Shown here: in pieces, positions 10,874 to 19,929 of the stretch
Layout of the letters: every line of letters starts with the position of its first letter
Position numbering within the stretch: position 1 is the first letter of the stretch
Source: Streptomyces sp. NBC_00525
GTDB taxonomy: Bacteria > Actinomycetota > Actinomycetes > Streptomycetales > Streptomycetaceae
Assembly (NCBI RefSeq): GCF_036346595.1
Contig: NZ_CP107834.1
Coordinates: forward strand, 3,906,001-3,970,000
Direction of reading: 5' to 3'
DNA length: 64,000 bases
Notes under the pieces: model-generated
Databases searched by the model: none
What the model was told of the DNA's origin: nothing
The model's input: only the letters and a program-made list of their open reading frames with translations
Position numbers and translations under genes: made by a program

Positions 10874-10895
10874 ATGAGCCATCCGGATGGCTCAT
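10874..10895. repeat. Perfect 22-bp palindrome in the csp-mqnA divergent region
   Basis: The two half-sites ATGAGCCATCC and GGATGGCTCAT abut with no spacer and are perfectly complementary. It resembles a dimeric regulator operator more than a terminator. Its core (GAGCCATC) recurs in the hairpin arms at 11903-11954. Confidence 0.6.
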
Positions 10896-10958
10896 CCGAG
10901 AGGCCCTTCCCGTGTGCCGTACGCCCCCGGTGGGGCGGTGCGGCGGTGACGGGTCTAG

Positions 10959-11846
<888 letters not shown>

Positions 11847-11902
11847 GAACATCCCGCCGCCGGGGAAAGCCATTTTCGATTCAACTGAACACGCGGTGAA
11901 TG

Positions 11903-11954
11903 GCCGATTGCGGGAGCCATCGGGTGTGTACTCCCGATGGCTCCCGCAATCGGC
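11903..11954 (+). terminator. Very strong 22-bp-stem hairpin downstream of mqnA
   Basis: Perfect 22-nt arms at 11903-11924 and 11933-11954 enclose an 8-nt loop, 57 bases after the mqnA stop. They probably terminate mqnA before the kinase gene. The short sequences GCGGTGAATG (11893 and 12010) and CTCCCGCAAT (11941 and 11963) recur nearby. Confidence 0.7.
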
Positions 11955-12141
11955 TGCGGCGCCTCCCGCAATCCACCGGCGGACGACCGGCGCATTCACG
12001 CCTTTTATCGCGGTGAATGACGTCGTTCGTTCCCTTGGGGGCGAAATCGGCGGATGGTTTCTCCCGTGGCCGGACGAGACTTCCGGACACGAACTAGGCT
12101 TCGGTCGGAGGTCAGGCCGGTTCACAGGGGGAGTCCTTAAT

Positions 12142-13938
12142 ATGCAGCCGCTGGAAGCCGGGGAACCGCTGAGCATCGGCGCCTACCGGCTGCTCGGCAG
12201 ACTCGGCGCCGGCGGCATGGGCCGTGTGTACCTCGGGCGCAGCGCCGGCGGGCGCACCGTCGCCGTCAAGGTCGTCCACCCCCACTTCGCGCTCGACGAG
12301 CAGTTCCGCGCCCGGTTCCGGCGCGAGGTGGAGGCCGCCCGGCGGATCGGCGCCCAGTGGACCGCGCCCGTACTGGACGCCGACCCGGACGCCCCCGTCC
12401 CCTGGGTCGCCACCGGCTACGTGGCCGGCCCGCCGCTCTCCGCGGCCGTCACCGAGCACGGCCCGCTGCCCGAACACGCGGTACGGGTGCTGGGCGCCGG
12501 ACTCGGCGAGGCGCTGGCCGCCGTGCACGAGCGGGGCCTGATCCACCGGGACGTGAAGCCGTCCAACGTCCTGCTCGCCCTCGACGGCCCCCGCCTCATC
12601 GACTTCGGCATCGCGCGGGCCATCGACGCCACCGCCTCGCTCACCTCCACCGGGGTCTCCGTCGGCTCGCCCGGCTACATGGCGCCGGAGCAGATCCGGG
12701 GCACCGATCTCTCCGGCGCGGCGGACATCTTCTCGCTGGGCGCGGTCCTGGCGTACGCGGCGACCGGCTCCGCGCCCTTCCTCGGCGACTCGTCGGCCGT
12801 CCTCCTCTACAAGGTGGTGCACGAGGAACCGGAGCTGGGCGAGCTGGAGGGCCCGCTGCGCGAGACCATCGCCGCCTGCCTGGCCAAGGACCCGGCGCGG
12901 CGCCCCACCCCGGCCGAGCTGGCCCGCCGCCTGCTGCCGGGCGGCGCGGCGGCGGCGGTGGCCGCGGGCTGGCTGCCGGGCCCGCTGGTGCGCCAGGTCA
13001 GCCGCTCGGCGGTGGCCCTGCTGGACCTGGAACCGCAGGAGGCCCCGGACCGGTCGGGCCCGGTCCCGTTCAGCAACCCGTCCTTCGGCGCGTTCACCGG
13101 CGGTCCGGCGGTCCCGGACGCGGGCGACCCGCCGTCCGGAGCGGCCGGGGCGGCCGGCGGGTACGGCGGGCAGAGCGTGTACGGGCCGGGCGGCTCGGGG
13201 GCCGGCGGGCCCGCGGCCGGTGGGTACGGGGCCTTCGGCCCGCCGCATCCGCCGACCGCCGGGGCGGACGGGCTGCCGGGGCAGCGGACCGGCGGGCGCA
13301 GCCTGACCTTCGGCGCCACGGCGGGCGGGGACGGCGCGGGGCGGCGCCGGGTGAGCTGCACGCTGGCCCTGGCGGTGGCCGGGGCGCTGGCCGCGGTGAC
13401 CGTGGGCAGCGCGTTCCTGCTGGACCTGGTGCCGGGCAGCGGCGGCGACACCACCAACGTCGGCCAGGGCGCGTCGCGGCCCACCCCGTCCGCCCCCTCG
13501 AAGCCCTCGGCGGCGGCCACCGGATCGGCCACCCAGCGCCCCACGGCGACCCCCGGCGAGGCCGCCGAACTACCCGAGGCGTTCGTCGGCACCTGGAAGG
13601 GACCGCTCACCGAGAAGACCACCGGCCAGCCGCACGGCACGCTCACCGCCGTGTTCGAGAAGGGCCGCACGGGCACGGACGTCCTTCACCTGACCACCAG
13701 CCTCTCCCTCGGCATCGAGGTCAACTGCTACAGCGTCGCCACCCTCACCTCCGTCACCGGCGACGAACTGGAGCTGCGCGAGCGCGCCGACCCCGACCGC
13801 CCGAGCACGGCCGGCCTCTGCACCGTCAACCCGGCCGATCTCCACTTCACCCGAGAGGATGACGGGACGCTCCGGTTCCGCTCGGACGAGAAGGCGGCCG
13901 GACTCCCGTACGGCACGCTGACCCGGTCCGGCGGCTGA
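12142..13938 (+). CDS. Membrane serine/threonine protein kinase (PASTA-less, with extracellular domain)
   Basis: The 598-residue kinase has an N-terminal Hanks-type domain (about 12-270) with GAGGMG, K43, HRDVKPSN with D137, and DFG. A Gly/Pro/Ala-rich juxtamembrane linker (about 290-395) leads to one transmembrane helix (about 405-427). A Thr/Pro/Ser-rich stalk and a small extracellular β-rich domain (about 473-598) follow. The kinase half resembles AfsK but there is no propeller. The ATG at 12142 follows CAGGGGGAG. A TAGGCT -10-like box lies near 12096. From memory, a kinase gene also follows mqnA in S. coelicolor. Substrates are unknown. Confidence 0.9.
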   Translation: MQPLEAGEPLSIGAYRLLGRLGAGGMGRVYLGRSAGGRTVAVKVVHPHFALDEQFRARFRREVEAARRIGAQWTAPVLDADPDAPVPWVATGYVAGPPLSAAVTEHGPLPEHAVRVLGAGLGEALAAVHERGLIHRDVKPSNVLLALDGPRLIDFGIARAIDATASLTSTGVSVGSPGYMAPEQIRGTDLSGAADIFSLGAVLAYAATGSAPFLGDSSAVLLYKVVHEEPELGELEGPLRETIAACLAKDPARRPTPAELARRLLPGGAAAAVAAGWLPGPLVRQVSRSAVALLDLEPQEAPDRSGPVPFSNPSFGAFTGGPAVPDAGDPPSGAAGAAGGYGGQSVYGPGGSGAGGPAAGGYGAFGPPHPPTAGADGLPGQRTGGRSLTFGATAGGDGAGRRRVSCTLALAVAGALAAVTVGSAFLLDLVPGSGGDTTNVGQGASRPTPSAPSKPSAAATGSATQRPTATPGEAAELPEAFVGTWKGPLTEKTTGQPHGTLTAVFEKGRTGTDVLHLTTSLSLGIEVNCYSVATLTSVTGDELELRERADPDRPSTAGLCTVNPADLHFTREDDGTLRFRSDEKAAGLPYGTLTRSGG

Positions 13939-14009
13939 CCGCCGAGCCCGCTGGCGTACGCTGAACCGGTTCGTAGATCCGTTGGAAAACCGCCGAAAGG
14001 TGACAGCCG

Positions 14010-15209
14010 GTGACCGAGAAGGTTGACCTTCAGCCCATCCTCGACCGCGCCGCCGAAGGCGGCCGGATCACCCCGGAGGAGGCGCTCGACCTCTACCGGT
14101 CGGCGCCGCTGCACGCCCTGGGCGCCGCGGCCGACGCCGTACGCCGCCGCCGCTACGCCGGTACGGAGCACATCGCGACGTACATCATCGAGCGCAACAT
14201 CAACTACACCAACGTGTGCGTCACGGCGTGCAAGTTCTGCGCGTTCTACGCCGCCCCGAAGGACACCGCCAAGGGCTGGTCCCGCGACCTGGACGACATC
14301 CTGCGCCGCTGCGCGGAGACGGTCGAACTGGGCGGCACGCAGATCATGTTCCAGGGCGGACACCACCCGGACTACGGCGTGGAGTACTACGAGGAGCACT
14401 TCTCGGCGATCAAGAAGGCGTTCCCGCAGCTGGTGATCCACTCGCTGGGCGCCTCCGAGATCGAGCACATGGCCCGTATCTCCAAGGTCTCCGCCGAGGA
14501 GGCGATCAGCCGCATCCACGCCGCCGGTCTCGACTCCTTCGCGGGCGCCGGCGCCGAGCTGCTGCCCGCCAGGCCGCGCACCGCCATCGCGCCGCTCAAG
14601 GAGTCCGGCGAGCGCTGGCTGGAGATCATGGAGATCGCGCACGGCCTCGGCGTGGAGTCCACGTCCACCATGCTGATGGGCACCGGCGAGACGAACGCCG
14701 AGCGCATCGAGCACCTGCGCATGATCCGGGACGTGCAGGACCGCACCGGCGGCTTCCGGGCGTTCATCCCGTACACGTACCAGCCGGAGAACAACAAGCT
14801 GAAGGGCCGCACGCAGGCCACGCTCTTCGAGTACCTGCGGATGATCGCCATCGCCCGGCTCTTCCTGGACAACGTCGCCCACATCCAGGGCTCCTGGCTC
14901 ACCACCGGCAAGGAGGTCGGCCAGCTGTCGCTGCACTACGGCGCGGACGACCTGGGCTCGATCATGCTGGAGGAGAACGTCGTCTCCTCGGCCGGCGCCA
15001 AGCACCGCTCCAACCGGCTGGAGATCATCGACCTGATCCGCAAGGCGGACCGCGTCCCGGCCCAGCGCGCCACCACGTACGAGCACCTCGTCGTGCACGA
15101 CGACCCGGCGAACGACCCGGTCGACGAGCGCGTCGTCTCGCACATCTCGTCCGTGGCGATCGAGGGCGGCACCGCCCACCCCGAGCTGAAGCTCCTCGGC
15201 GCGAAGTAG
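14010..15209 (+). CDS. mqnC: Cyclic dehypoxanthine futalosine synthase MqnC (radical SAM)
   Basis: The 399-residue radical SAM enzyme converts dehypoxanthine futalosine to its cyclic form in menaquinone synthesis. The [4Fe-4S] motif CxxxCxxC is C70, C74, C77 in NVCVTACKFCAF. Other family signatures are GGTQIMFQGGHHPDYG and the C-terminal HYGADDLGSIMLEENV. The GTG at 14010 has AAAGGTG upstream. The next gene starts four bases after the stop, so the two are probably co-translated. It is highly similar in length and motifs to other actinobacterial MqnC proteins. Confidence 0.95.
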   Translation: MTEKVDLQPILDRAAEGGRITPEEALDLYRSAPLHALGAAADAVRRRRYAGTEHIATYIIERNINYTNVCVTACKFCAFYAAPKDTAKGWSRDLDDILRRCAETVELGGTQIMFQGGHHPDYGVEYYEEHFSAIKKAFPQLVIHSLGASEIEHMARISKVSAEEAISRIHAAGLDSFAGAGAELLPARPRTAIAPLKESGERWLEIMEIAHGLGVESTSTMLMGTGETNAERIEHLRMIRDVQDRTGGFRAFIPYTYQPENNKLKGRTQATLFEYLRMIAIARLFLDNVAHIQGSWLTTGKEVGQLSLHYGADDLGSIMLEENVVSSAGAKHRSNRLEIIDLIRKADRVPAQRATTYEHLVVHDDPANDPVDERVVSHISSVAIEGGTAHPELKLLGAK

Positions 15210-15213
15210 GACC

Positions 15214-15861
15214 GTGCTGACGATTCATGCCGCCGCCCTGCTGCTGCCGGGCGGCGGCCTCGCGCCCGTGGCCGGGGGCGCCGTCGCCGTACGGGACGGG
15301 GCGGTCGCCGCGTTCGGACCGTACGGGGAACTCGCCGCCGCCCACCCCGGCGCCCGCGTCCGGCGCTGGCCCGGCGTCCTGACCCCCGGCCTCCTCCAGC
15401 CGGACGCGGTCCGGCTGCTGGAGCGCTGGTACTTCCCGGACCCGCGCGAGGCGGACACCCTGGGCACCGAGCCCCTGACAGGCGCCGCGCTCGACGCGCT
15501 GGGCCCCGAGGACACCTGGCGGGCCGGCAGCGTGCGCCGCGGCCTGCACCGCATGCTCCGGCACGGCACGACCGCGCTCGCGGCCGCCCCCGACGCACCG
15601 CCCGCCCTGCTCACGGCCGCCCGCCGCTCGGGCTTCACGGTCGTCGGCGCGGTCCGTACGGGCTCCGGCCCGGACCCCCGGCTCGACCCGCTGGCCGGGG
15701 CGGGCACGGTCGCGGAGGCGACGGCCGCCCCGCTGGCGGTGGGCGCCCGCGCCGACCTCGCCGCCTTCGACGTGCCGGACGAGGCCGCGCTCCTGGCGGC
15801 CGGCGCGGCGAGCTGCGTGGCGACGATCGCGGCGGGCCGGCTGGTGTACCGGGGCCGGTAG
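15214..15861 (+). CDS. Short imidazolonepropionase/amidohydrolase-like protein coupled to mqnC
   Basis: The 215-residue protein has the β-sandwich ends of the amidohydrolase superfamily: LTIHAAALLLPGGG...VAVRDGAVAAFGPYGELA at the start and VGARADLAAFDV...CVATIAAGRLVYRGR at the end. The TIM-barrel middle is mostly missing. No metal-binding HxH is present after the first strands, where a deaminase would carry it. It is therefore probably not a classic metal-dependent hydrolase. GTG 15214 lies four bases after the mqnC stop, which implies coupling and perhaps a role in the futalosine pathway. Confidence 0.75.
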   Translation: MLTIHAAALLLPGGGLAPVAGGAVAVRDGAVAAFGPYGELAAAHPGARVRRWPGVLTPGLLQPDAVRLLERWYFPDPREADTLGTEPLTGAALDALGPEDTWRAGSVRRGLHRMLRHGTTALAAAPDAPPALLTAARRSGFTVVGAVRTGSGPDPRLDPLAGAGTVAEATAAPLAVGARADLAAFDVPDEAALLAAGAASCVATIAAGRLVYRGR

Positions 15862-15891
15862 ACGGCCTTCCGGTACGGCCGGGCGGGGCTC

Positions 15892-16578
15892 CTACGGCAC
15901 CGGCGGCCCGCCGAGGTAACGGCCCTGCGCGTCGTACGGCCAGGCGTTGGCGACGCAGCCCTTGAGGCCGTCGATCTGCTGCATCATCGCGGGCGCCGGG
16001 CGCCCCTTGCCGGGGCAGGTCTCGTGGCCGCGGCCGAGCCAGTGGCCGACCTCGTGGTTGATGATCAGCGCCCGGTACTCGCCGAGCGGCCCGTCGAACT
16101 CCGGCGAACCCGTCTGCCAGCGCTTGAGGTTGACCATCACATCGGTTCCGACCCGGCAGTTGACCTCGCCGTGCGTGTCGAGCCCGCTCTTGCCGCAGAT
16201 CCGGTCCGTGGTCTCCGGGGTGGCGATCCGTATGACCAGCCCGGCCGGGCCGTCCGCGACCTGCCGGAAGGTCTGCTCGCCGCGATGCGCCCAGCCCCTC
16301 GGCGCGGCCAGGATGCGCGCGACGACGGAGGCCGCCTTGTCCGCGTCGACCCCGGAACCGTCCTCCACCTCCACCCGGTAGGCATGGCCCCGGCCGCCCC
16401 CGGTGGCGGCGGCCCGCGCCATGGTGAAGGTGGGCGTGGAGCCGGGCCCGTGCGTGCTGTTCCAGCGGAGACCGGCGACGACGGCGGCCACCAGGACGAC
16501 CGGGACGACCGTCAGTGCCAGCAGCCGGCTCCGGCCGCCGACCCCCCGCTCGCCCCGGCGCCGTGTCCAATCGGGCAT
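15892..16578 (-). CDS. DUF3152 membrane-anchored metzincin-like protein (copy 1)
   Basis: The 228-residue protein has a basic N-terminus, one transmembrane/signal-anchor helix (about 18-36) and an extracellular DUF3152 domain (about 50-225). It contains HEVGHWLGRGH (H175, E176, H179, H185), the metzincin HExxHxxGxxH zinc motif, followed by AMMQQ as a possible Met-turn. Conserved cysteines (GKSGL, EVNC, ETCPG, KGCVAN) probably form disulfides. The ATG at 16578 has GGGGAGGGG before it. It is a tandem paralogue of the next gene; the two are nearly identical over the C-terminal ~90 residues. Confidence 0.85.
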   Translation of the reverse strand: MPDWTRRRGERGVGGRSRLLALTVVPVVLVAAVVAGLRWNSTHGPGSTPTFTMARAAATGGGRGHAYRVEVEDGSGVDADKAASVVARILAAPRGWAHRGEQTFRQVADGPAGLVIRIATPETTDRICGKSGLDTHGEVNCRVGTDVMVNLKRWQTGSPEFDGPLGEYRALIINHEVGHWLGRGHETCPGKGRPAPAMMQQIDGLKGCVANAWPYDAQGRYLGGPPVP

Positions 16579-16691
16579 CGGTGCCCCTCCCCAGTGATCG
16601 GCGGTTCCGTCCCCCGCTGTAGGACCGGTGAGCGGAGCGATTGGTTCAGTCCACATCCATATGAGTGGGTTCGCCGACCACTGAAGAATCG

Positions 16692-17558
16692 TTACGGCAC
16701 CGCTGGTCCGCCCAGATATGTACCGTTCTCGGCATACGGCCAGGCGTTGGCCACGCAGCCCTTGAGCCCGTAGATCTGCTGCATCATCGCGGGCGCCGGG
16801 CGCCCCTTGCCGGGGCAGGTCTCGTGGCCGCGGCCGAGCCAGTGGCCGACCTCGTGGTTGATGATCAGCGCCCGGTACTCGTCCAGCGGCCCGTCGAACT
16901 CCGGCGAACCCGTCTGCCAGCGCTTGAGGTTGACCATCACCTTCTCGTTGATCCGGCAGTTGACCTCGCCGCGCGTGTTCATCCCGCCCTCCCCGCAGAT
17001 CCGGTCCGTGGTGGCCGGGGTCGCGATGCGCACGACGAGCCCGGCCGGCCCCGAGGACACCCGGCGGAACGAGCGCTCCCCGCCGTGCGCCCAGCCGCGC
17101 GGGGCGGCGAGGACGGCGGCGATCCGCGCGGCCGCCTCGTCCGGCTCGACCCCCGACCCGTCCTCCACCTCGACCCGGTAGGCGTACTTCCCGCCCGGCG
17201 CCCCGGCCCGCGCGACCGTGAAGGTGCCGGGCCCGGAGGCGGGCACGTGGACGCGGGCCGGCGACGGGGACGGCTTCGGGCTCCGCGAGGGCCGGGGGCT
17301 CCGCGACGGCTTCGGATCGGGCGACGGCTTCGCGGCGGCCTTCGACGGGGTACGCGCGGACGGGGCCGGCCGGTCGGCTGCGGAGGCGGGGGCGCCGTCC
17401 CCGCCGGCCCAGTGGGGCGCGAGGAAGACGCCCGCCCCGACGAGGACCGCCGGCACGGCGACGGCGGCGAACAGCCGCGGCCCCCCGCGCCGCCGGGTCC
17501 GCCGCGCGCGCCGCCGCCCGCCCCGGCCGTGCTTCGCCCGCCTGCTCTCAGCCACCAC
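16692..17558 (-). CDS. DUF3152 membrane-anchored metzincin-like protein (copy 2)
   Basis: The 288-residue paralogue of the downstream gene has an Arg-rich cytoplasmic start, one membrane helix (about 28-47), a Pro/Ser/Lys spacer with repeated SRSP/KPSP units (about 60-105) and the DUF3152 domain. The zinc motif HEVGHWLGRGH is at H235/E236/H239/H245. The spacer absent from copy 1 would hold the domain further from the membrane, perhaps within peptidoglycan. GTG 17558 overlaps the end of the preceding gene by 11 bp, so it belongs to the sigma-factor operon. Substrate is unknown. Confidence 0.85.
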   Translation of the reverse strand: MVAESRRAKHGRGGRRRARRTRRRGGPRLFAAVAVPAVLVGAGVFLAPHWAGGDGAPASAADRPAPSARTPSKAAAKPSPDPKPSRSPRPSRSPKPSPSPARVHVPASGPGTFTVARAGAPGGKYAYRVEVEDGSGVEPDEAAARIAAVLAAPRGWAHGGERSFRRVSSGPAGLVVRIATPATTDRICGEGGMNTRGEVNCRINEKVMVNLKRWQTGSPEFDGPLDEYRALIINHEVGHWLGRGHETCPGKGRPAPAMMQQIYGLKGCVANAWPYAENGTYLGGPAVP

Positions 17559-18426
17559 GGACCACGTGCTCCTTCGGCTCCATCGGCTTGGCGTCCGCGT
17601 ATGCGACGAGTTCCAGGAACCGCTTGTCTTGTACGACGGCCAGCAACCGCTCCGACGTGACCGGCGCCGACACCATGGCCTCGTCGTCGCCCTCGACCGA
17701 CAGCGTGACGCGGCTGCGGCCCCGCTCGAAGGTGAGGACCGTGTCGGTGACGGTCCTCGCCTCCTTCCGCCCGTTCTCCGACACGGAGACGGACCGGACC
17801 GTGATGCCGTCCGGTGTCGTCACCTCCTTGCAGCGCAGATGCTTCTCCGGGACCGACCTGCAAGGAGGATCGTGGGCCTCTCCGGGCGCGGCCTTCGGCC
17901 GGACCGAGAAGGTGAGCGGGAAGACCGGGCCGTCCTTCCCGCCCTGGTACCGGTCGACGGCGAGGTCGACCGGCCGGACCGGCCCGAATGCCTGGGGCAG
18001 CAGTTCGTCGAGGAGCGCGGCCGCCTGCTGCTGGAACTGCTCCTGCCGGGCACGTTCGGCCGCCGGGAGGTCCGCCATGGACAGCTCGCCGGGGCTCGGC
18101 TCGATGTGCACCGGGGTGCGGAGGGGCGACGGGGCGCGGGAGACGGTCGACGAGGCGACCGACCCCTCGCGGACCGGCTCCCCGCCCCCGCCCCACATCG
18201 GCAGCGCGGCCCCGAGCGTCCCCAGGGCCACCACGGCGACCGCCCCCGCGCCGACCGCCGCCCGCGCCCTGGACCGGCGCCGCCGGCCCTGGACGACGGC
18301 GACCGGGACCAGGTCGGGCAGCGGCGGGGCGCCCTCGGTCACCCGCTCCATGGCGGCCCGGACGAGCAGCTCCCCGTCCTCCCGGCCGGGCTCGCCGCCC
18401 GGCGCGGTGTCCATGAACACGTGCAT
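17548..18426 (-). CDS. Single-pass membrane protein partner of the ECF sigma factor (putative anti-sigma)
   Basis: The 292-residue protein has a cytoplasmic N-terminal region (about 1-53) ending in RRRRSRAR, one transmembrane helix (about 54-76) and an extracellular domain with two cysteines (PPCRS, LRCKE). The layout is that of sigma-factor-associated membrane proteins, but no zinc-binding anti-sigma HxxxCxxC motif is visible, so regulation of the sigma factor is inferred. ATG 18426 has GAGGAG upstream and lies 11 bases after the sigma stop. Its end overlaps the DUF3152 gene, giving a sigma-membrane protein-protease-like operon. Confidence 0.75.
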   Translation of the reverse strand: MHVFMDTAPGGEPGREDGELLVRAAMERVTEGAPPLPDLVPVAVVQGRRRRSRARAAVGAGAVAVVALGTLGAALPMWGGGGEPVREGSVASSTVSRAPSPLRTPVHIEPSPGELSMADLPAAERARQEQFQQQAAALLDELLPQAFGPVRPVDLAVDRYQGGKDGPVFPLTFSVRPKAAPGEAHDPPCRSVPEKHLRCKEVTTPDGITVRSVSVSENGRKEARTVTDTVLTFERGRSRVTLSVEGDDEAMVSAPVTSERLLAVVQDKRFLELVAYADAKPMEPKEHVVRGG

Positions 18427-18437
18427 GACGTAACTCC

Positions 18438-18947
18438 TCAGCCTCGGGTGGTGTAGAGGTGCGCGTCGCCCAGGCGGGCGCGCAGGGTGACCATGGCGCG
18501 CGAGCACTGGCTCTTGACGGTGGACGGGCTGCACCGCAGCAGTTCGGCGACCGTCGCCACGCTCAGGTCCTCCCAGTACCGCAGGACGACCATCGCCCGT
18601 GCGCGGGGCGGCAGTTCGGCGAGGGCCGTCAGCAGCGTGACCGTCAGCTCCGGGCCGACCGCCGGGGCGGGCGCGGCGATCGGCGTGTGGGCGAGGAGGT
18701 CGCGCAGCCGTCTGCGGCGTTCGGCGATGTAGGTGCGGGTGAGCACGGTCCGGGCGTAGGCGTCCGGATGGTCGGCGGCACGCACCCGGTGCCAGTGCTG
18801 GAACAGCTTCGCCAGCGTCGTCTGGGTCAGATCGCGGGCCGCCTCGGCGTCCCCGCAGAGCAGGTACGCGGTGCGGTAGAGCCGGCGCTGACCGGCGCGG
18901 GCGAATTCCTCGAAGCCGTCGGTGTTCCGGCTGGCTCGCGTGAACAT
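18438..18947 (-). CDS. ECF RNA polymerase sigma factor, SigE family
   Basis: The 169-residue protein has only sigma regions 2 and 4. Region 2 (about 10-75) contains [26 protein letters not shown]. Region 4 (about 105-160) contains [26 protein letters not shown] followed by SPSTVKSQ in the recognition HTH. This is the actinobacterial SigE-family (SigE70-3-like) pattern. ATG 18947 follows AAAGGGGG. It heads the operon 18438-15892 (minus strand), so a membrane or cell-wall stress response through the DUF3152 proteins is likely. It is divergent from menG. Confidence 0.92.
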   Translation of the reverse strand: MFTRASRNTDGFEEFARAGQRRLYRTAYLLCGDAEAARDLTQTTLAKLFQHWHRVRAADHPDAYARTVLTRTYIAERRRRLRDLLAHTPIAAPAPAVGPELTVTLLTALAELPPRARAMVVLRYWEDLSVATVAELLRCSPSTVKSQCSRAMVTLRARLGDAHLYTTRG

Positions 18948-19088
18948 CTGCCCCCTTTCCTTTGCGTTCCGGTTCTCGCCGGTGATCTCTCACTGAGTAC
19001 TGAGGGGCTTCGGACCGGAAAGGTTGAGGCCGGGTTTCACGGGGCGTCCGCCGCCGGGCGCCGGGGAGGGTGCTGCTTGAATGGGGGC

Positions 19089-19781
19089 GTGACCCGAGCA
19101 TCCCTGGACAAGCAGCCGCACGAAGTCGCCTCGATGTTCGACGACGTGGCGGCGAACTACGACCTCACCAACGACGTGCTCTCGCTCGGCCAGGACCGGC
19201 TGTGGCGCAAGGAGGTCGCCAGGGCGGTGAACGCCCGGCCCGCCGAGAAGATCCTCGACCTGGCGGCCGGTACGGCGACATCCTCGCTGCCGTTCGCCGC
19301 GACCGGCGCGTACGTCGTGCCGTGCGACTTCTCCATCGGCATGCTCCGCGAGGGCAAGAAGCGCCACGCCTGGCTGCCCTTCACCGGCGGCGACGCCACG
19401 AAACTTCCCTTCCGCGACGAGGTCTTCGACGCGGTGACCATCTCCTTCGGCCTGCGCAACGTCCAGGACACGGACGCGGCCCTGCGCGAACTGCACCGGG
19501 TCACCAAGCCGGGCGGCCGGGTCGTCATCTGCGAGTTCTCCCAGCCCGTCTGGACCCCGTTCCGCACGGTGTACATCGAGTACCTGATGCGCGCGCTCCC
19601 CCCGGTGGCCCGCGCGGTCTCCTCCAACCCCGACGCCTACGTCTACCTCGCCGAGTCCATCCGCGCCTGGCCCGACCAGCCCGGCCTGGCGAAGAAGCTC
19701 CAGCGGGCGGGCTGGTCCGAGGTCGCCTGGCGCAACCTCACGGGCGGTGTGGTGGCCCTGCACCGGGGCGTGCGCGTCTGA
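19089..19781 (+). CDS. menG: Demethylmenaquinone C-methyltransferase MenG (UbiE family)
   Basis: The 230-residue class I SAM-dependent methyltransferase performs the last head-group step, converting demethylmenaquinone to menaquinone. Motifs are [20 protein letters not shown] (UbiE signature 1), [11 protein letters not shown] (SAM site) and [15 protein letters not shown] (signature 2). Start GTG 19089 was chosen because the family N-terminus begins a few residues later; there is no clear ribosome site. It shares the window with mqnA, mqnC, the menJ-like reductase, a polyprenyl synthase and nuo. Confidence 0.93.
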   Translation: MTRASLDKQPHEVASMFDDVAANYDLTNDVLSLGQDRLWRKEVARAVNARPAEKILDLAAGTATSSLPFAATGAYVVPCDFSIGMLREGKKRHAWLPFTGGDATKLPFRDEVFDAVTISFGLRNVQDTDAALRELHRVTKPGGRVVICEFSQPVWTPFRTVYIEYLMRALPPVARAVSSNPDAYVYLAESIRAWPDQPGLAKKLQRAGWSEVAWRNLTGGVVALHRGVRV

Positions 19782-19929
19782 GCCTCGTACGCCGGGTGAA
19801 AGCGGTTGCTCGGATTCCGAGTTGACGGGAACCGGTGGGCGGGGAAGATGTGTCGTTGATACCGCGCGCGTCATCCCCGTTTCGCCGTGTCAGCGTCCCC
19901 GCTCGTCCCCGTACCGCTGCGGAGCCCTC

